Below, in pieces: positions 34,175-42,659 of a stretch of 64,000 bases of DNA. The DNA lies in the NCBI RefSeq assembly GCF_013623905.1, contig NZ_JABKDD010000006.1, positions 62,001 through 126,000 of the forward strand, written 5' to 3'. The stretch is from Brevibacterium sediminis (lineage in GTDB: Bacteria; Actinomycetota; Actinomycetes; Actinomycetales; Brevibacteriaceae). How positions within the stretch are numbered: position 1 is the first letter of the stretch; every line of letters starts with the position of its first letter. The notes beneath the pieces are model-generated. The model was not told the origin of the DNA and made no database searches. It saw only the letters and a list, made by a program, of their open reading frames with translations. A program made the translations under genes and the position numbers.

Positions 34175-34978
34175 TCACCCCATGACGAGGCCGTTGTCGA
34201 CGATGAGGTTCTGGCCGGTCACCGCACGCGAGGCGGGAGAGGCGAAGAACACCACCGCCGAGGCGAAGTCCTCCGGAGTCGTCACCCGTCGCAGCGCACT
34301 GGCGGCCGCGATCTGGTCGAAGACCTCTTCGGGTGTCGCCGAGGACGCATCGGTGGTGCGCAGCAATCCGCCGGAGACCATGTTCACCCGCACCCCGGCC
34401 GGGCCGAGATCCTTCGCGAACGTCCTGGTCAGCGACAGCAGCGCCGCCTTGCCTGCCGTGTAGTCGTGGTACGGCACGACCGGGTCCTGGAACAGGTTGG
34501 TGCCGATGTTGATGACGCGGCCGGAACCGAGCTCGCGGAAACCGTGCATCGCGGCCTGGATCGTGTTGACCGCACCTTCGACCGAACCGCGGAACTGATC
34601 GGCGAAATCCGAATAGTCGATCTCGTCGGCCGGTTGGCGTTCATCGCCGTTGAACGAGAAATCTGCGAGAGCGTTGTTGACCACAGTGGATACGGGAGTA
34701 CCGAACTCGGCGGCCGCGGTTTCGAACATGGCATCGACGGCGCGGGAGTCCGTGACATCGGCCTCGATGGCCACGGCACGTCCACCGCGAGCGCGGACCG
34801 CCTCGGCGAGCTCTTCTGCAGTCTCGGCAGAGTACCGGTAGTTGATGACCAGGGCCGCACCCTCGGGCGCGAAGGCCTTCGCGATCGCAGCGCCCAGGCC
34901 GCGTCCGGACCCGGTGACGAGCACGACCTGCTCATCGAGTGGCAGAGCCTCGGAGGTGAATGCCTGTGGGTTGCTCAT
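34175..34978 (-). CDS. SDR, 3-oxoacyl-ACP reductase-like
   Basis: A 267-residue FabG-like SDR: VVLVTGSGRGLGAAIAKAF at residues 18-36, VVNNAL in place of NNAG, INIGTNLF with the catalytic Ser position occupied by Gly-Thr, and YTAGK. The C-terminus is SRAVTGQNLIVDNGLVMG, as in 3-oxoacyl reductases. The altered NNAG and Ser motifs suggest a variant enzyme. AAGGAGA precedes the ATG. It ends convergently with the hydrolase gene. Confidence 0.83.
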   Translation of the reverse strand: MSNPQAFTSEALPLDEQVVLVTGSGRGLGAAIAKAFAPEGAALVINYRYSAETAEELAEAVRARGGRAVAIEADVTDSRAVDAMFETAAAEFGTPVSTVVNNALADFSFNGDERQPADEIDYSDFADQFRGSVEGAVNTIQAAMHGFRELGSGRVINIGTNLFQDPVVPYHDYTAGKAALLSLTRTFAKDLGPAGVRVNMVSGGLLRTTDASSATPEEVFDQIAAASALRRVTTPEDFASAVVFFASPASRAVTGQNLIVDNGLVMG

Positions 34979-35087
34979 CGCGTGTCTCCTTCGGACGTCG
35001 GTGGGCGGATCCTGACCCCACCATACCCAGGAACCGCCAGCACCGAGGCCGAGCGCCGCGAGACGGTCTGCAGCGCGACAGATGTTG

Positions 35088-35133
35088 GGTCGATCCACGG
35101 TGATGTCGCGGCTCAGAACACCGTGGATCGACC
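35088..35133. repeat. Inverted repeat in a divergent promoter region
   Basis: Perfect 15-base arms GGTCGATCCACGGTG (35088-35102) and CACCGTGGATCGACC (35119-35133), 16-base loop, with an outer GCAGCG/CGCTGC pair (35070-35075, 35141-35146). It lies between divergent genes, so it may be an operator or mRNA leader structure rather than a terminator. Confidence 0.65.
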
Positions 35134-35244
35134 AGCAAATCGCTGCGAACCGCGCGCACATGGGCCACGGAACGTGCTCTGAGCGGCATGAGTCCATAGA
35201 CTGAAAAGAAGACCACCGTTGTCCATCCCCAGGAAGTCACCCTT

Positions 35245-36273
35245 ATGAACGAGCTCGGCGCCGGCATCTCCATCGGAGTCCTCGCGGCTCTCGTCGTCTT
35301 CGTCATCTACTTCATCGGAGCGAAGCTCGGACGATGGCAGCCCAGGAACCCCGCCAGTGGAGGCGGCGCCCAGGGCGGCTACCCGCAGACTCAGGGATAC
35401 GGCCAAAACCCCTACGGCCAGCCCGGCTACAACCAGTCCGGTCGCCCGTGGAGCAGCGAGGATGAGACCCGCGTTCTTCCCAGCAACGCGCAGGGCTACA
35501 ACGCACAGGGCTACGACGACGACGCCGATCTGCCGCGAGCGACGAAGAACGAACTCGCCGCCAACGTCCAGCACTCCGGCCAGATGATCGAGGCCAACCG
35601 ACGGGCTGCCACCGCGGCCAACGGCGACACCGTCGCAGTGTTCACCTACATCCTCGGTGCCGCACTCATCGCCGTCGTCGCCTTCGTGTTCTTCAACAAC
35701 CTGCTGCTGCCGGCCACCATCGGCGCGTTGACAGGCGCGATCATCTGCGTGGCTCTCTCGGCGACCTACACGATCAAGCACCTGGACTTCTGGCCGGACA
35801 ATGCGACGATCTCGATCGTCAACCTGCTCGTCGCCCTGGCCGCGTCGATCTTCATGTACATCGGGTCCGTGCAGACGGTGCGCGACAACATCAGCCTGTC
35901 CACGATCACCGACTCGTTCGACGCCCTGCCCTTCGGCGACGGCTTCTCCGCCTTCGCCGTGGCCATCGGCGACCGGGTGGTGACGTTCTTCAAGGACTTC
36001 GGCTTCTTCGGCTTCGTGTTCCTGCTGTTCATGGGCATCGGCTGCATCATCGTCTTCACCCTCGCCGCTAAGTCGCTCGTCGACGTCATGGATTGGCGGA
36101 TCTTCGCCCAGTTCGGCCACAACGTCACCGATCGTCCTATGTCGTATTCGCGTGCCGTGCGCTTCCAGACGTCGAAGGTCTCGCACACTGTGACCTCGCT
36201 CGTTCTCGCCGTCATCGCTGTGCTCGCCGCCACAGGATTGCTCTATGACGGCTTCACTTGGTTCACACGCTGA
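35245..36273 (+). CDS. Polytopic membrane protein with GYGQ/PYGQ-rich segment
   Basis: I do not recognise a family for this 342-residue protein. It has a helix at residues 5-26, a low-complexity Gly/Tyr/Gln/Asn segment (about 38-92: GYPQTQGYGQNPYGQPGYNQ, then NAQGYNAQGYDDD), and five or so helices from residue 130 to 335. AGGAAG lies eight bases before the ATG, and TAGACT (35197-35202) is a likely -10. It is read toward the olefin genes but separated from oleA by 124 bases. Confidence 0.75.
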   Translation: MNELGAGISIGVLAALVVFVIYFIGAKLGRWQPRNPASGGGAQGGYPQTQGYGQNPYGQPGYNQSGRPWSSEDETRVLPSNAQGYNAQGYDDDADLPRATKNELAANVQHSGQMIEANRRAATAANGDTVAVFTYILGAALIAVVAFVFFNNLLLPATIGALTGAIICVALSATYTIKHLDFWPDNATISIVNLLVALAASIFMYIGSVQTVRDNISLSTITDSFDALPFGDGFSAFAVAIGDRVVTFFKDFGFFGFVFLLFMGIGCIIVFTLAAKSLVDVMDWRIFAQFGHNVTDRPMSYSRAVRFQTSKVSHTVTSLVLAVIAVLAATGLLYDGFTWFTR

Positions 36274-36397
36274 TGAACATCTCAGAAACCGGGCGGTAAG
36301 ATAGGTCCGGAATTCCCCCGTCGTGACGCGTCACGCGCGCGCCTCTGCGGCCGATATCGACACCGACGAACGACCCGAAAAGGGATGAGTACTTCAA

Positions 36398-37426
36398 TTG
36401 GCGAATGGCAATGCAACATTTCGGCACTCGAACGTGGCCCTGCTCGGCCTGACCGAGACCCTGGCCCCGAACGAAGTGACCTCGCAGGAATTCGACGAGC
36501 GCCTCGCCGATACGCTGTCATCCCTCAACCTGCCGCAGGGTCTGCTCCAACGAGTCGCCGGTGTGTACGCCCGCCGCAACTGGGATGAGCCCCACCAGTT
36601 CGCCGATGGTGCGATCACGGCCGGAAAGAAGGCCCTCGCCGAGGCGGGGGTCCCTCCCGACGCCATCGGACTGATGGTCAACACCTCCGTGACCCGCGAA
36701 CACCTGGAACCGTCCGTGGCCGTCGGCGTCCACGCCGGCATCGGACTCGGCCCCCAGGCGATGAACTTCGACATCGCCAACGCCTGCCTCGGATTCGTCA
36801 ACGGAATGACCCTGGCCGCGAACATGATCGACGCCGGGCAGATCGAATACGCCCTCATCGTCGCCGGCGAAGACGCCTCCCGTGTTCAGGAGGCGACGCT
36901 GCGTCGCCTCAACCGTCCGGACATCACCCGCGAGGAATACCTCAACGAATTCGCGTCTCTGACCCTGGGTTCCGGCGCTGCCGCCGCCGTCCTCGGCCCT
37001 GCCGACAAACATCCGGAGGGCCACCGCATCCTCGGCGGCATCACCCGTGCGGCCACCCAGCATCACGAACTGTGCGTCGGCGACCACAACGGAATGTTCA
37101 CCGACACGAAGGGCCTGCTCTCCGGCGGCATGGAACTCGTCGTCGCCGCGTGGGAGGAAGCCCACGAGACCGGTTGGGACTGGCGGGAGATGGACCGCTA
37201 CGTCATGCACCAGGTCTCCGATGTGCACACGAATTCGATCACGAAGGCCGCGAACCTCGATCCCGACCGGATCCCCGTGAGCTATCCGGAGCTGGGCAAC
37301 GTCGGCCCCGCTTCCCTGCCCATCACCCTGTCCCGTGAGGCCGAGAACCTCAAACCCGGCGACCGCATCCTGTGCATGGGCGTCGGCTCCGGACTCAACA
37401 CCGCCATGACCGAGATCGAGTGGTAG
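36398..37426 (+). CDS. oleA: OleA, acyl-CoA head-to-head condensing enzyme
   Basis: A 342-residue thiolase-fold enzyme of KAS III type that joins two fatty acyl-CoAs head to head into a 2-alkyl-3-ketoacid. The catalytic Cys is C130 (NACLGF); H271 (MHQVS) and N301 (GNVGPAS) complete the triad. E104 (REHLEPS) lies 26 residues before the Cys, the same spacing as the catalytic Glu117/Cys143 of Xanthomonas OleA as I recall it. The start is TTG at 36398; AAAAGGGA lies upstream and no in-frame ATG exists before the fold. The position directly before oleBC fixes the name. Confidence 0.92.
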   Translation: MANGNATFRHSNVALLGLTETLAPNEVTSQEFDERLADTLSSLNLPQGLLQRVAGVYARRNWDEPHQFADGAITAGKKALAEAGVPPDAIGLMVNTSVTREHLEPSVAVGVHAGIGLGPQAMNFDIANACLGFVNGMTLAANMIDAGQIEYALIVAGEDASRVQEATLRRLNRPDITREEYLNEFASLTLGSGAAAAVLGPADKHPEGHRILGGITRAATQHHELCVGDHNGMFTDTKGLLSGGMELVVAAWEEAHETGWDWREMDRYVMHQVSDVHTNSITKAANLDPDRIPVSYPELGNVGPASLPITLSREAENLKPGDRILCMGVGSGLNTAMTEIEW

Positions 37427-37433
37427 AGACTTC

Positions 37434-40208
37434 ATGAGATTTCCTGCACGGCCGGCCACGACTCCCCCGCAGCTGCCCGAGTGGGACCCCGCCTGGTCCC
37501 GAATCGTCGAGGCGGAAACCTCCGATGGGACGCACGCGTTCCATGTGCTCGACACACTGCCCGCCCTGACCGCTGCCGGGGTGGAGCCGGCGGGCACGAT
37601 CGTCGCCCTCCACGGCAACCCGACCTGGTCGTATCTGTGGCGCAGGCTGGCGCAGGCCACCATCGATGCCGCGCAGTCCGGCGGCCGCGCTTGGCGGCTC
37701 ATCGCCCCCGACCAGCTCGAGATGGGCTTCTCCGAACGGCTCGCCCACTCCTCGATGCCGGCCCCGAAATCCGCAGAGGTCCGTCGCATCGCCGATCGCA
37801 TCAGCGATTTCGATGCGGTCGTCTCAAACCTGTTCGCCGAGGTGGCCGCCACCGGATCCGCCACCCACCCGATCGTGACGATCGGTCACGACTGGGGCGG
37901 AGTCCTCTCCCTCGGCTGGGCCGCCAGGAACACCGAACTGGTGTCCGCGGCGATCAGCCTCAACACGGCCGTCCACCAGCCCGAGGACGCCCCGGTGCCC
38001 GCGCCGCTGCGCGCGACCCTGGCCGGGCCCATGCTGCCTGCGGCCACCGTTCTCACCGACGGTTTCCTGCGCGTCACCCTCGCCTTGGGTGACCTCGATC
38101 CCGGGACCAAGGACGCCTTCCGTGCCCCGTACCGGAGGGCAGAGGACCGGTGGGCGATCGGCAACTTCGTCGCCGATATCCCCGTCGATGACACTCATGC
38201 CTCCGATCCCGAACTCCAGCGCATCGGCCAGGACATCGCTGCCTTCGACAAGCCGGCCCTGCTCGTCTGGGGCCCGAAGGATCCGGTGTTCCTCGAACGC
38301 TATCTGCGCGACCTGCGCGAGCGCCTGCCGCAGGCCGATGTGCACCGATTCGAAACGGCCTCCCACCTCGTCAGCGAAGACCACGACGTGCCCGGTCTCG
38401 TCCTCGACTGGTTGAGCGCCCAGTTCGATGCGCCCACCACCGCGAACACCCCCACCGAGGCGGCCCCCGCGAAGGGATCGTCCGAGCGGAAGGGCACGGC
38501 CGCCTCGGCGACGGGATCGATCCCTGCCGCCGCCGGCTCAGCGTCCGAGGCTGATATCCGCGCGGTGACGGCGATCCTCGATGCCCGCCGTGACGACGAG
38601 GCGATCGCCTCGGTCGACTTCGCCCAGAATCCGGCGCAGCAGATCACGTGGCGCCACCTGTGGCACGTCACCACGTCGATCGCGAACGGGCTGCTCGACC
38701 TCGGGGTGAAGCCCGGGGACCGGGTGTCCATGCTTGTGCCTCCGGGCAACAATCTCACCGCTGCCCTCTATGCGTGCCTGAAGATCGGTGCGGTCGCCGT
38801 CGTCGCCGATGCCGGACTCGGCCCGAAGGGAATGACTCGGGCGATCACCTCGGCCGATCCGCAGTGGATCATCGGCGAACTGCCCGGACTCGCTCTGGCC
38901 CGCGCCTTCGGCTGGCCGGGACGACGCATCTCCGTGCGTCCGCTCGGACCTGTGCGCTCGCGGTTGTTCAAGGCGGAGACGAGCCTGACGGAACTCTCCC
39001 GCACCCCGCACCGGGCCGAGCTGCCGACCCCGTCACCGGATGCCGATGCGGCGATCCTCTTCACCTCCGGGTCGACAGGACCGGCGAAGGGCGTGCGCTA
39101 TACGCATGCGGACATCTCCGCGTTGGCGGCCGTGCTGACCAGGACCTTCAATGTCACCGAAGGCACCGGTCTGGTGGCTGGGTTCCCACCGTTCGCCCTG
39201 TTGGGACCGGCCATCGGGGCCACCTCGGTGACACCGGACATGTCGGTGACGAAACCGAAGACGCTCACGGCCGCTGCGATCGCCGATGCGATCATCGCCG
39301 GACGGGCCACCATGGTCTTCGCCTCCCCTGCCGCATACACGAATGTCGCCGCGACCGCCGGCGAGCTCGACGAGCAGCAGCGGGAAGCGTGCGCCGGGGT
39401 CGAACTCGTGCTCTCGGCGGGTGCGCCCGTGCCGCTGGAGCTTATGGATGCCATTGCCGAGGTGTTCCCGAACGCGTCCATCCACTCCCCCTATGGCATG
39501 ACCGAGGGGCTCCTGCTCACCGACATCGACCGTGGCGGCGTGGCTGCCGCCGATGCCACCGGTGGTCTCGGGGTCTGCGTGGGGCAGCCGATCGACGGCG
39601 TCGAACTCGCCCTGGCCCCCATCGATGAGTCGGGACGTTCGGCCGATGAGCTGCTGCAGGGCGCGGCCGTACAGGGCCGCCTCGGCGAATTCGTCGTCAG
39701 TGCCGCCCATATCAAGTCCGGCTACGACAATCTGTGGCACACGACTGCGGATTCGGCGCGTGATGATCTGCACGGTCTGACATGGCACCGCACGAACGAC
39801 ATCGGCCACATCGATGAGAACGGTCGTGTGTGGCTCGAGGGACGTCTGCAGCATGTCGTCACGACCCCGCGCGGGCCGGTCGGGCCCGGAGGCCTTGAAG
39901 CGCTCATCGACGCCGATGCGCAAGTCAGCCGCAGCTCCGTCGTCGGCATCGGTCCCGTCGGCACCCAGGCGCTTGTGGCCGTGCTCGATGCCGAGGGCAC
40001 CTCGCTGTCTCCCGGTCTGGCGCCCTTGGACCTGACGGCGCGCCTGCGGGAGAAGGTCGCCGAGGCGGTCGGTCATGATCTGACCGCTGTGCTCGTGGCA
40101 CCCGAGTTCCCCACCGACATCCGCCACAATTCGAAGATCGACCGCTCCCGCCTCGCCGCCTGGGCCGACAGCGTCCTGGCTGGTGGGCCGGTGCGGGGAA
40201 GCGTCTGA
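37434..40208 (+). CDS. oleBC: OleBC fusion: beta-lactone decarboxylase + beta-lactone synthetase
   Basis: A 924-residue two-domain enzyme. Residues 1-335 are OleB, an alpha/beta hydrolase close to haloalkane dehalogenases: HGNPTWSYLW (H60, N62), nucleophile D153 in GHDWGG and His at about 311 (ASHLVSED). A flexible Ala/Thr/Pro linker (about 336-378) leads to OleC, an AMP-forming ligase-fold enzyme with TSGSTGPAKG at 544-553 and SPYGMTEG. OleC closes the beta-hydroxy acid to a beta-lactone with ATP; OleB removes CO2 to give the cis-alkene. The fusion is known from Actinobacteria. Seven bases separate it from oleA and from oleD. Confidence 0.93.
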   Translation: MRFPARPATTPPQLPEWDPAWSRIVEAETSDGTHAFHVLDTLPALTAAGVEPAGTIVALHGNPTWSYLWRRLAQATIDAAQSGGRAWRLIAPDQLEMGFSERLAHSSMPAPKSAEVRRIADRISDFDAVVSNLFAEVAATGSATHPIVTIGHDWGGVLSLGWAARNTELVSAAISLNTAVHQPEDAPVPAPLRATLAGPMLPAATVLTDGFLRVTLALGDLDPGTKDAFRAPYRRAEDRWAIGNFVADIPVDDTHASDPELQRIGQDIAAFDKPALLVWGPKDPVFLERYLRDLRERLPQADVHRFETASHLVSEDHDVPGLVLDWLSAQFDAPTTANTPTEAAPAKGSSERKGTAASATGSIPAAAGSASEADIRAVTAILDARRDDEAIASVDFAQNPAQQITWRHLWHVTTSIANGLLDLGVKPGDRVSMLVPPGNNLTAALYACLKIGAVAVVADAGLGPKGMTRAITSADPQWIIGELPGLALARAFGWPGRRISVRPLGPVRSRLFKAETSLTELSRTPHRAELPTPSPDADAAILFTSGSTGPAKGVRYTHADISALAAVLTRTFNVTEGTGLVAGFPPFALLGPAIGATSVTPDMSVTKPKTLTAAAIADAIIAGRATMVFASPAAYTNVAATAGELDEQQREACAGVELVLSAGAPVPLELMDAIAEVFPNASIHSPYGMTEGLLLTDIDRGGVAAADATGGLGVCVGQPIDGVELALAPIDESGRSADELLQGAAVQGRLGEFVVSAAHIKSGYDNLWHTTADSARDDLHGLTWHRTNDIGHIDENGRVWLEGRLQHVVTTPRGPVGPGGLEALIDADAQVSRSSVVGIGPVGTQALVAVLDAEGTSLSPGLAPLDLTARLREKVAEAVGHDLTAVLVAPEFPTDIRHNSKIDRSRLAAWADSVLAGGPVRGSV

Positions 40209-40215
40209 GGCTGAA

Positions 40216-41181
40216 ATGAGAATCACCGTCACCGGAGCCTCTGGGCTGCTCGGTTCGTCCGTCGCGCGTGCGCTCGTCACCGCCGGTCACGAGGTCACCA
40301 CTCTGCAGCGTCGCCCCTCAGGGGTTGACCGTGCCGTCGATGTCATTGGTTCGGTGACCGATGCGGCCGCCGTCGATCAGGCCGTCACCGGCGCCGAGGC
40401 AGTCGTGCATTTGGCCGCGAAAGTGTCCATGATGGGTGATCCCAAGGATTTCGAGGCCGTGAACATCGGCGGGACCCGCACACTCGTCGATGCGGCGCGG
40501 GCCGCCGGCGTGCAGCGGCTGGTCCATATCTCGTCGCCGTCGGTGGCACATACCGGTGAGTCGATCATCGGCGACGGTGCCGAACCGGCGTCTCCGGAGT
40601 CAGCGCGCGGCGAGTATGCGCGGACGAAGGGCGCCGGTGAGCGGATCGCTCTGGGCGCGGACTCGTCCGACTTCCGGGTGCTCGTCCTGCGTCCGCACCT
40701 CATGTGGGGTCCGGGTGATACCCAGCTCACTGAACGGGTCATCGACCGTGCCCGATCTGGACGAATGCCGGTGCTCAGTTCGGGAGCGGCGCTGGTCGAC
40801 ACCCTGTTCGTCGACAATGCGGTGGAGGCGATCGTCGCGGCGGTGACCGCGGTCGATTCCACCCATGGTGAGGCATTGGTGGTGACGAACGGTCAGCCTC
40901 GGCCGATCGGTGAGCTGATGTCACGCATCGCGATCGCCGGCGGTGCGGCGGAGCCGAAGCTGCGCATTCCGGTGGCACCGGCGCTGGCAGCAGGGTCTGT
41001 GGTCGAAAAGGTGTGGGAGTTCGGAGAGCATGACGACGAACCGCCGTTGACGAGGTTCCTCGCCGAACAGCTGTCGACCGCGCATTGGTTCGATCAGCGG
41101 CGGACGCAGGAAGTCCTCGGCTGGACTCCCCGCGTCAGCATCGAAGAGGGCCTGCAGATCCTCGCCGCGCACTACGCCTGA
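40216..41181 (+). CDS. oleD: OleD, 2-alkyl-3-ketoacid reductase
   Basis: A 321-residue extended SDR (3-beta-HSD-like): RITVTGASGLLGSS at the start, AVVHLAAKVSMMGDP, HISSPSVAHTG and the catalytic YARTK. In the olefin pathway OleD reduces OleA's beta-keto acid to the beta-hydroxy acid with NADPH. The start at 40216 is seven bases after the oleBC stop; the open frame begins inside oleBC. Convergent with the next gene, only 12 bases apart, leaving no room for a separate terminator. Confidence 0.9.
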   Translation: MRITVTGASGLLGSSVARALVTAGHEVTTLQRRPSGVDRAVDVIGSVTDAAAVDQAVTGAEAVVHLAAKVSMMGDPKDFEAVNIGGTRTLVDAARAAGVQRLVHISSPSVAHTGESIIGDGAEPASPESARGEYARTKGAGERIALGADSSDFRVLVLRPHLMWGPGDTQLTERVIDRARSGRMPVLSSGAALVDTLFVDNAVEAIVAAVTAVDSTHGEALVVTNGQPRPIGELMSRIAIAGGAAEPKLRIPVAPALAAGSVVEKVWEFGEHDDEPPLTRFLAEQLSTAHWFDQRRTQEVLGWTPRVSIEEGLQILAAHYA

Positions 41182-41193
41182 GGGTGTGCCGGC

Positions 41194-42537
41194 TCAGAGC
41201 CGGTACTGGTTGTTCTCCTCGGCCGACGGTTCCTCGCTCTCACGTGCCCGGTCGTCCGCAGTCTCGTCTTCGGCAGGCTCTTCCTCGGCCGAGTCGGCGG
41301 CCTCCTCGGCCTCATCGGGCATCTTGCCGGAGAGCGCGTCAGCCGACATTCCGGGTTCACCGGTCGGCGGTGCATCGAGGGAGGAGCCGCTGGCGGATTC
41401 GTCGAATTCCTCCGGGTCGAGCGTCGCCGGGTCTTCGGCGGGTCCTTCGAGTTCGAGGTCGGACGCCGAGGCGGACCCGCTGTCACTGACATCGTCCTTA
41501 TTCAGCGACGGAGCTGCAGTCATGGTCTCGTCAGCCGTATCCGCAGCCTGTGGTGCGGCGGTGGGCTGAGCCGGGAACGCCGGCGGCATCGGTGGAGGCG
41601 GAGGCAGTTCGGACGAATCGCCTGACTGCGCGGCTGGCTTCTCAGCGGGCCGAGCCGGTTCATCATCGACAGCGGCTGTGCCGCCGGTTTCGGCGTCACC
41701 GACGCGGGTGGTTCCCGCTTCGGTGTCTGCGACGCTGGCGTCGGCGGCTTCGGAGCCACCGGACGGCGCAGAGGCGGATGGCTGTGCGGGAGCGACGGGT
41801 GCTGCCGGCTGTGCGGGCTTCACCACCACTGCGGGCTTCGAAGAATCCGTGGGTCGCTCCTCATCTTTCGAGGCCTCGCCGCCTTCGGTTCCGTCCGACT
41901 CCAGGGACGAATCCGTCTCACCGTTCTGCTCAGCCGCGTGCTCGGTCGCGTCGGTCTCAGGCGCCTCGTCCGACCCAACGGTCGTCGCCTCGTTCGGCGA
42001 AGCGGTCGCCGCACCGTCGGCAGCGGCGCTGGTCCCAGCCGATTCCTCGCCCTCGGTCGTCGCCGCGGCCCCAGCCGCGTCCGAGCCTTCAGCTGGCGCA
42101 CTGCCGGCGGACTCGCTCGCAGTCGGAACCGTTTCGGTGGGTGTCGACTGAGCCGATGCACCCTCGGTGGAGGCCTCCTCGGCTGACCCATCGGACGAGG
42201 CCGCCTCCGACGATTGGGCGGTCGACCCCGGCAGGGCACCGTCGATGCCTTCGAGGCTCACTCCCGCCTCGGCGGCGAGTCGGGCACGTCGTTCGGCACG
42301 GGCCTTCGCCCGCTCGTCTTCGCTCTTCTGCGCCTTCGCCTTGGCCTTCGCCGATTCGCCCTTCGGCTGGGTCGGGCGCACGGCCTCCCAGATGAGCAGG
42401 ACGACGAGCATTGTCAGCCCGACGATGACGCCCATGAGGATCGAACCCCACGGTCGCGCCATCGCGAAGAAGTCGAAGATGGCGTTCAGACCGAACATGA
42501 CGGCGAGGCCGAGGATCAGTGCAACCAGGAATCTCAT
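41194..42537 (-). CDS. Two-helix membrane protein with long acidic low-complexity tail
   Basis: A 447-residue protein of unknown family. Two helices (about 3-22 and 30-51, RFLVALILGLAVMFGLNAIFD and GSILMGVIVGLTMLVVLLIW) are followed by a Lys/Ala/Glu-rich charged stretch (about 60-95) and then some 350 residues rich in Ser, Ala, Glu, Thr and Pro with no fold visible. The likely leaderless start follows CACAAT (42544-42549, minus strand) by six bases. It diverges from prpE. The tail may be intrinsically disordered and cytoplasmic. Confidence 0.72.
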   Translation of the reverse strand: MRFLVALILGLAVMFGLNAIFDFFAMARPWGSILMGVIVGLTMLVVLLIWEAVRPTQPKGESAKAKAKAQKSEDERAKARAERRARLAAEAGVSLEGIDGALPGSTAQSSEAASSDGSAEEASTEGASAQSTPTETVPTASESAGSAPAEGSDAAGAAATTEGEESAGTSAAADGAATASPNEATTVGSDEAPETDATEHAAEQNGETDSSLESDGTEGGEASKDEERPTDSSKPAVVVKPAQPAAPVAPAQPSASAPSGGSEAADASVADTEAGTTRVGDAETGGTAAVDDEPARPAEKPAAQSGDSSELPPPPPMPPAFPAQPTAAPQAADTADETMTAAPSLNKDDVSDSGSASASDLELEGPAEDPATLDPEEFDESASGSSLDAPPTGEPGMSADALSGKMPDEAEEAADSAEEEPAEDETADDRARESEEPSAEENNQYRL

Positions 42538-42659
42538 ATCCCCATTGTGCCCTCTCCTGGTCCGAGTGCAGGGAAATGGGTCCACTTTCGTGCCGGTGGC
42601 GATCCCCGAGGATGAGCCCCACCTCGGCACACAACTGTGCTATGCGTCACAATGGGAGC
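42538..42659. promoter_or_regulatory. Divergent promoter with matched CACAATGGG boxes
   Basis: Both divergent starts follow the same word: CACAAT, GGG-N3, start codon. On the plus strand CACAAT is 42648-42653 with ATG at 42660; on the minus strand 42544-42549 with ATG ending at 42537. CACAAT may be a variant -10 box of leaderless promoters, or the shared word may be a co-regulation site. Confidence 0.5.

Noticed and set aside
37434-40208. Two adjacent genes oleB and oleC joined by a sequencing error
   Set aside because: The frame is continuous through a typical flexible linker, and fused OleBC is known in Actinobacteria.
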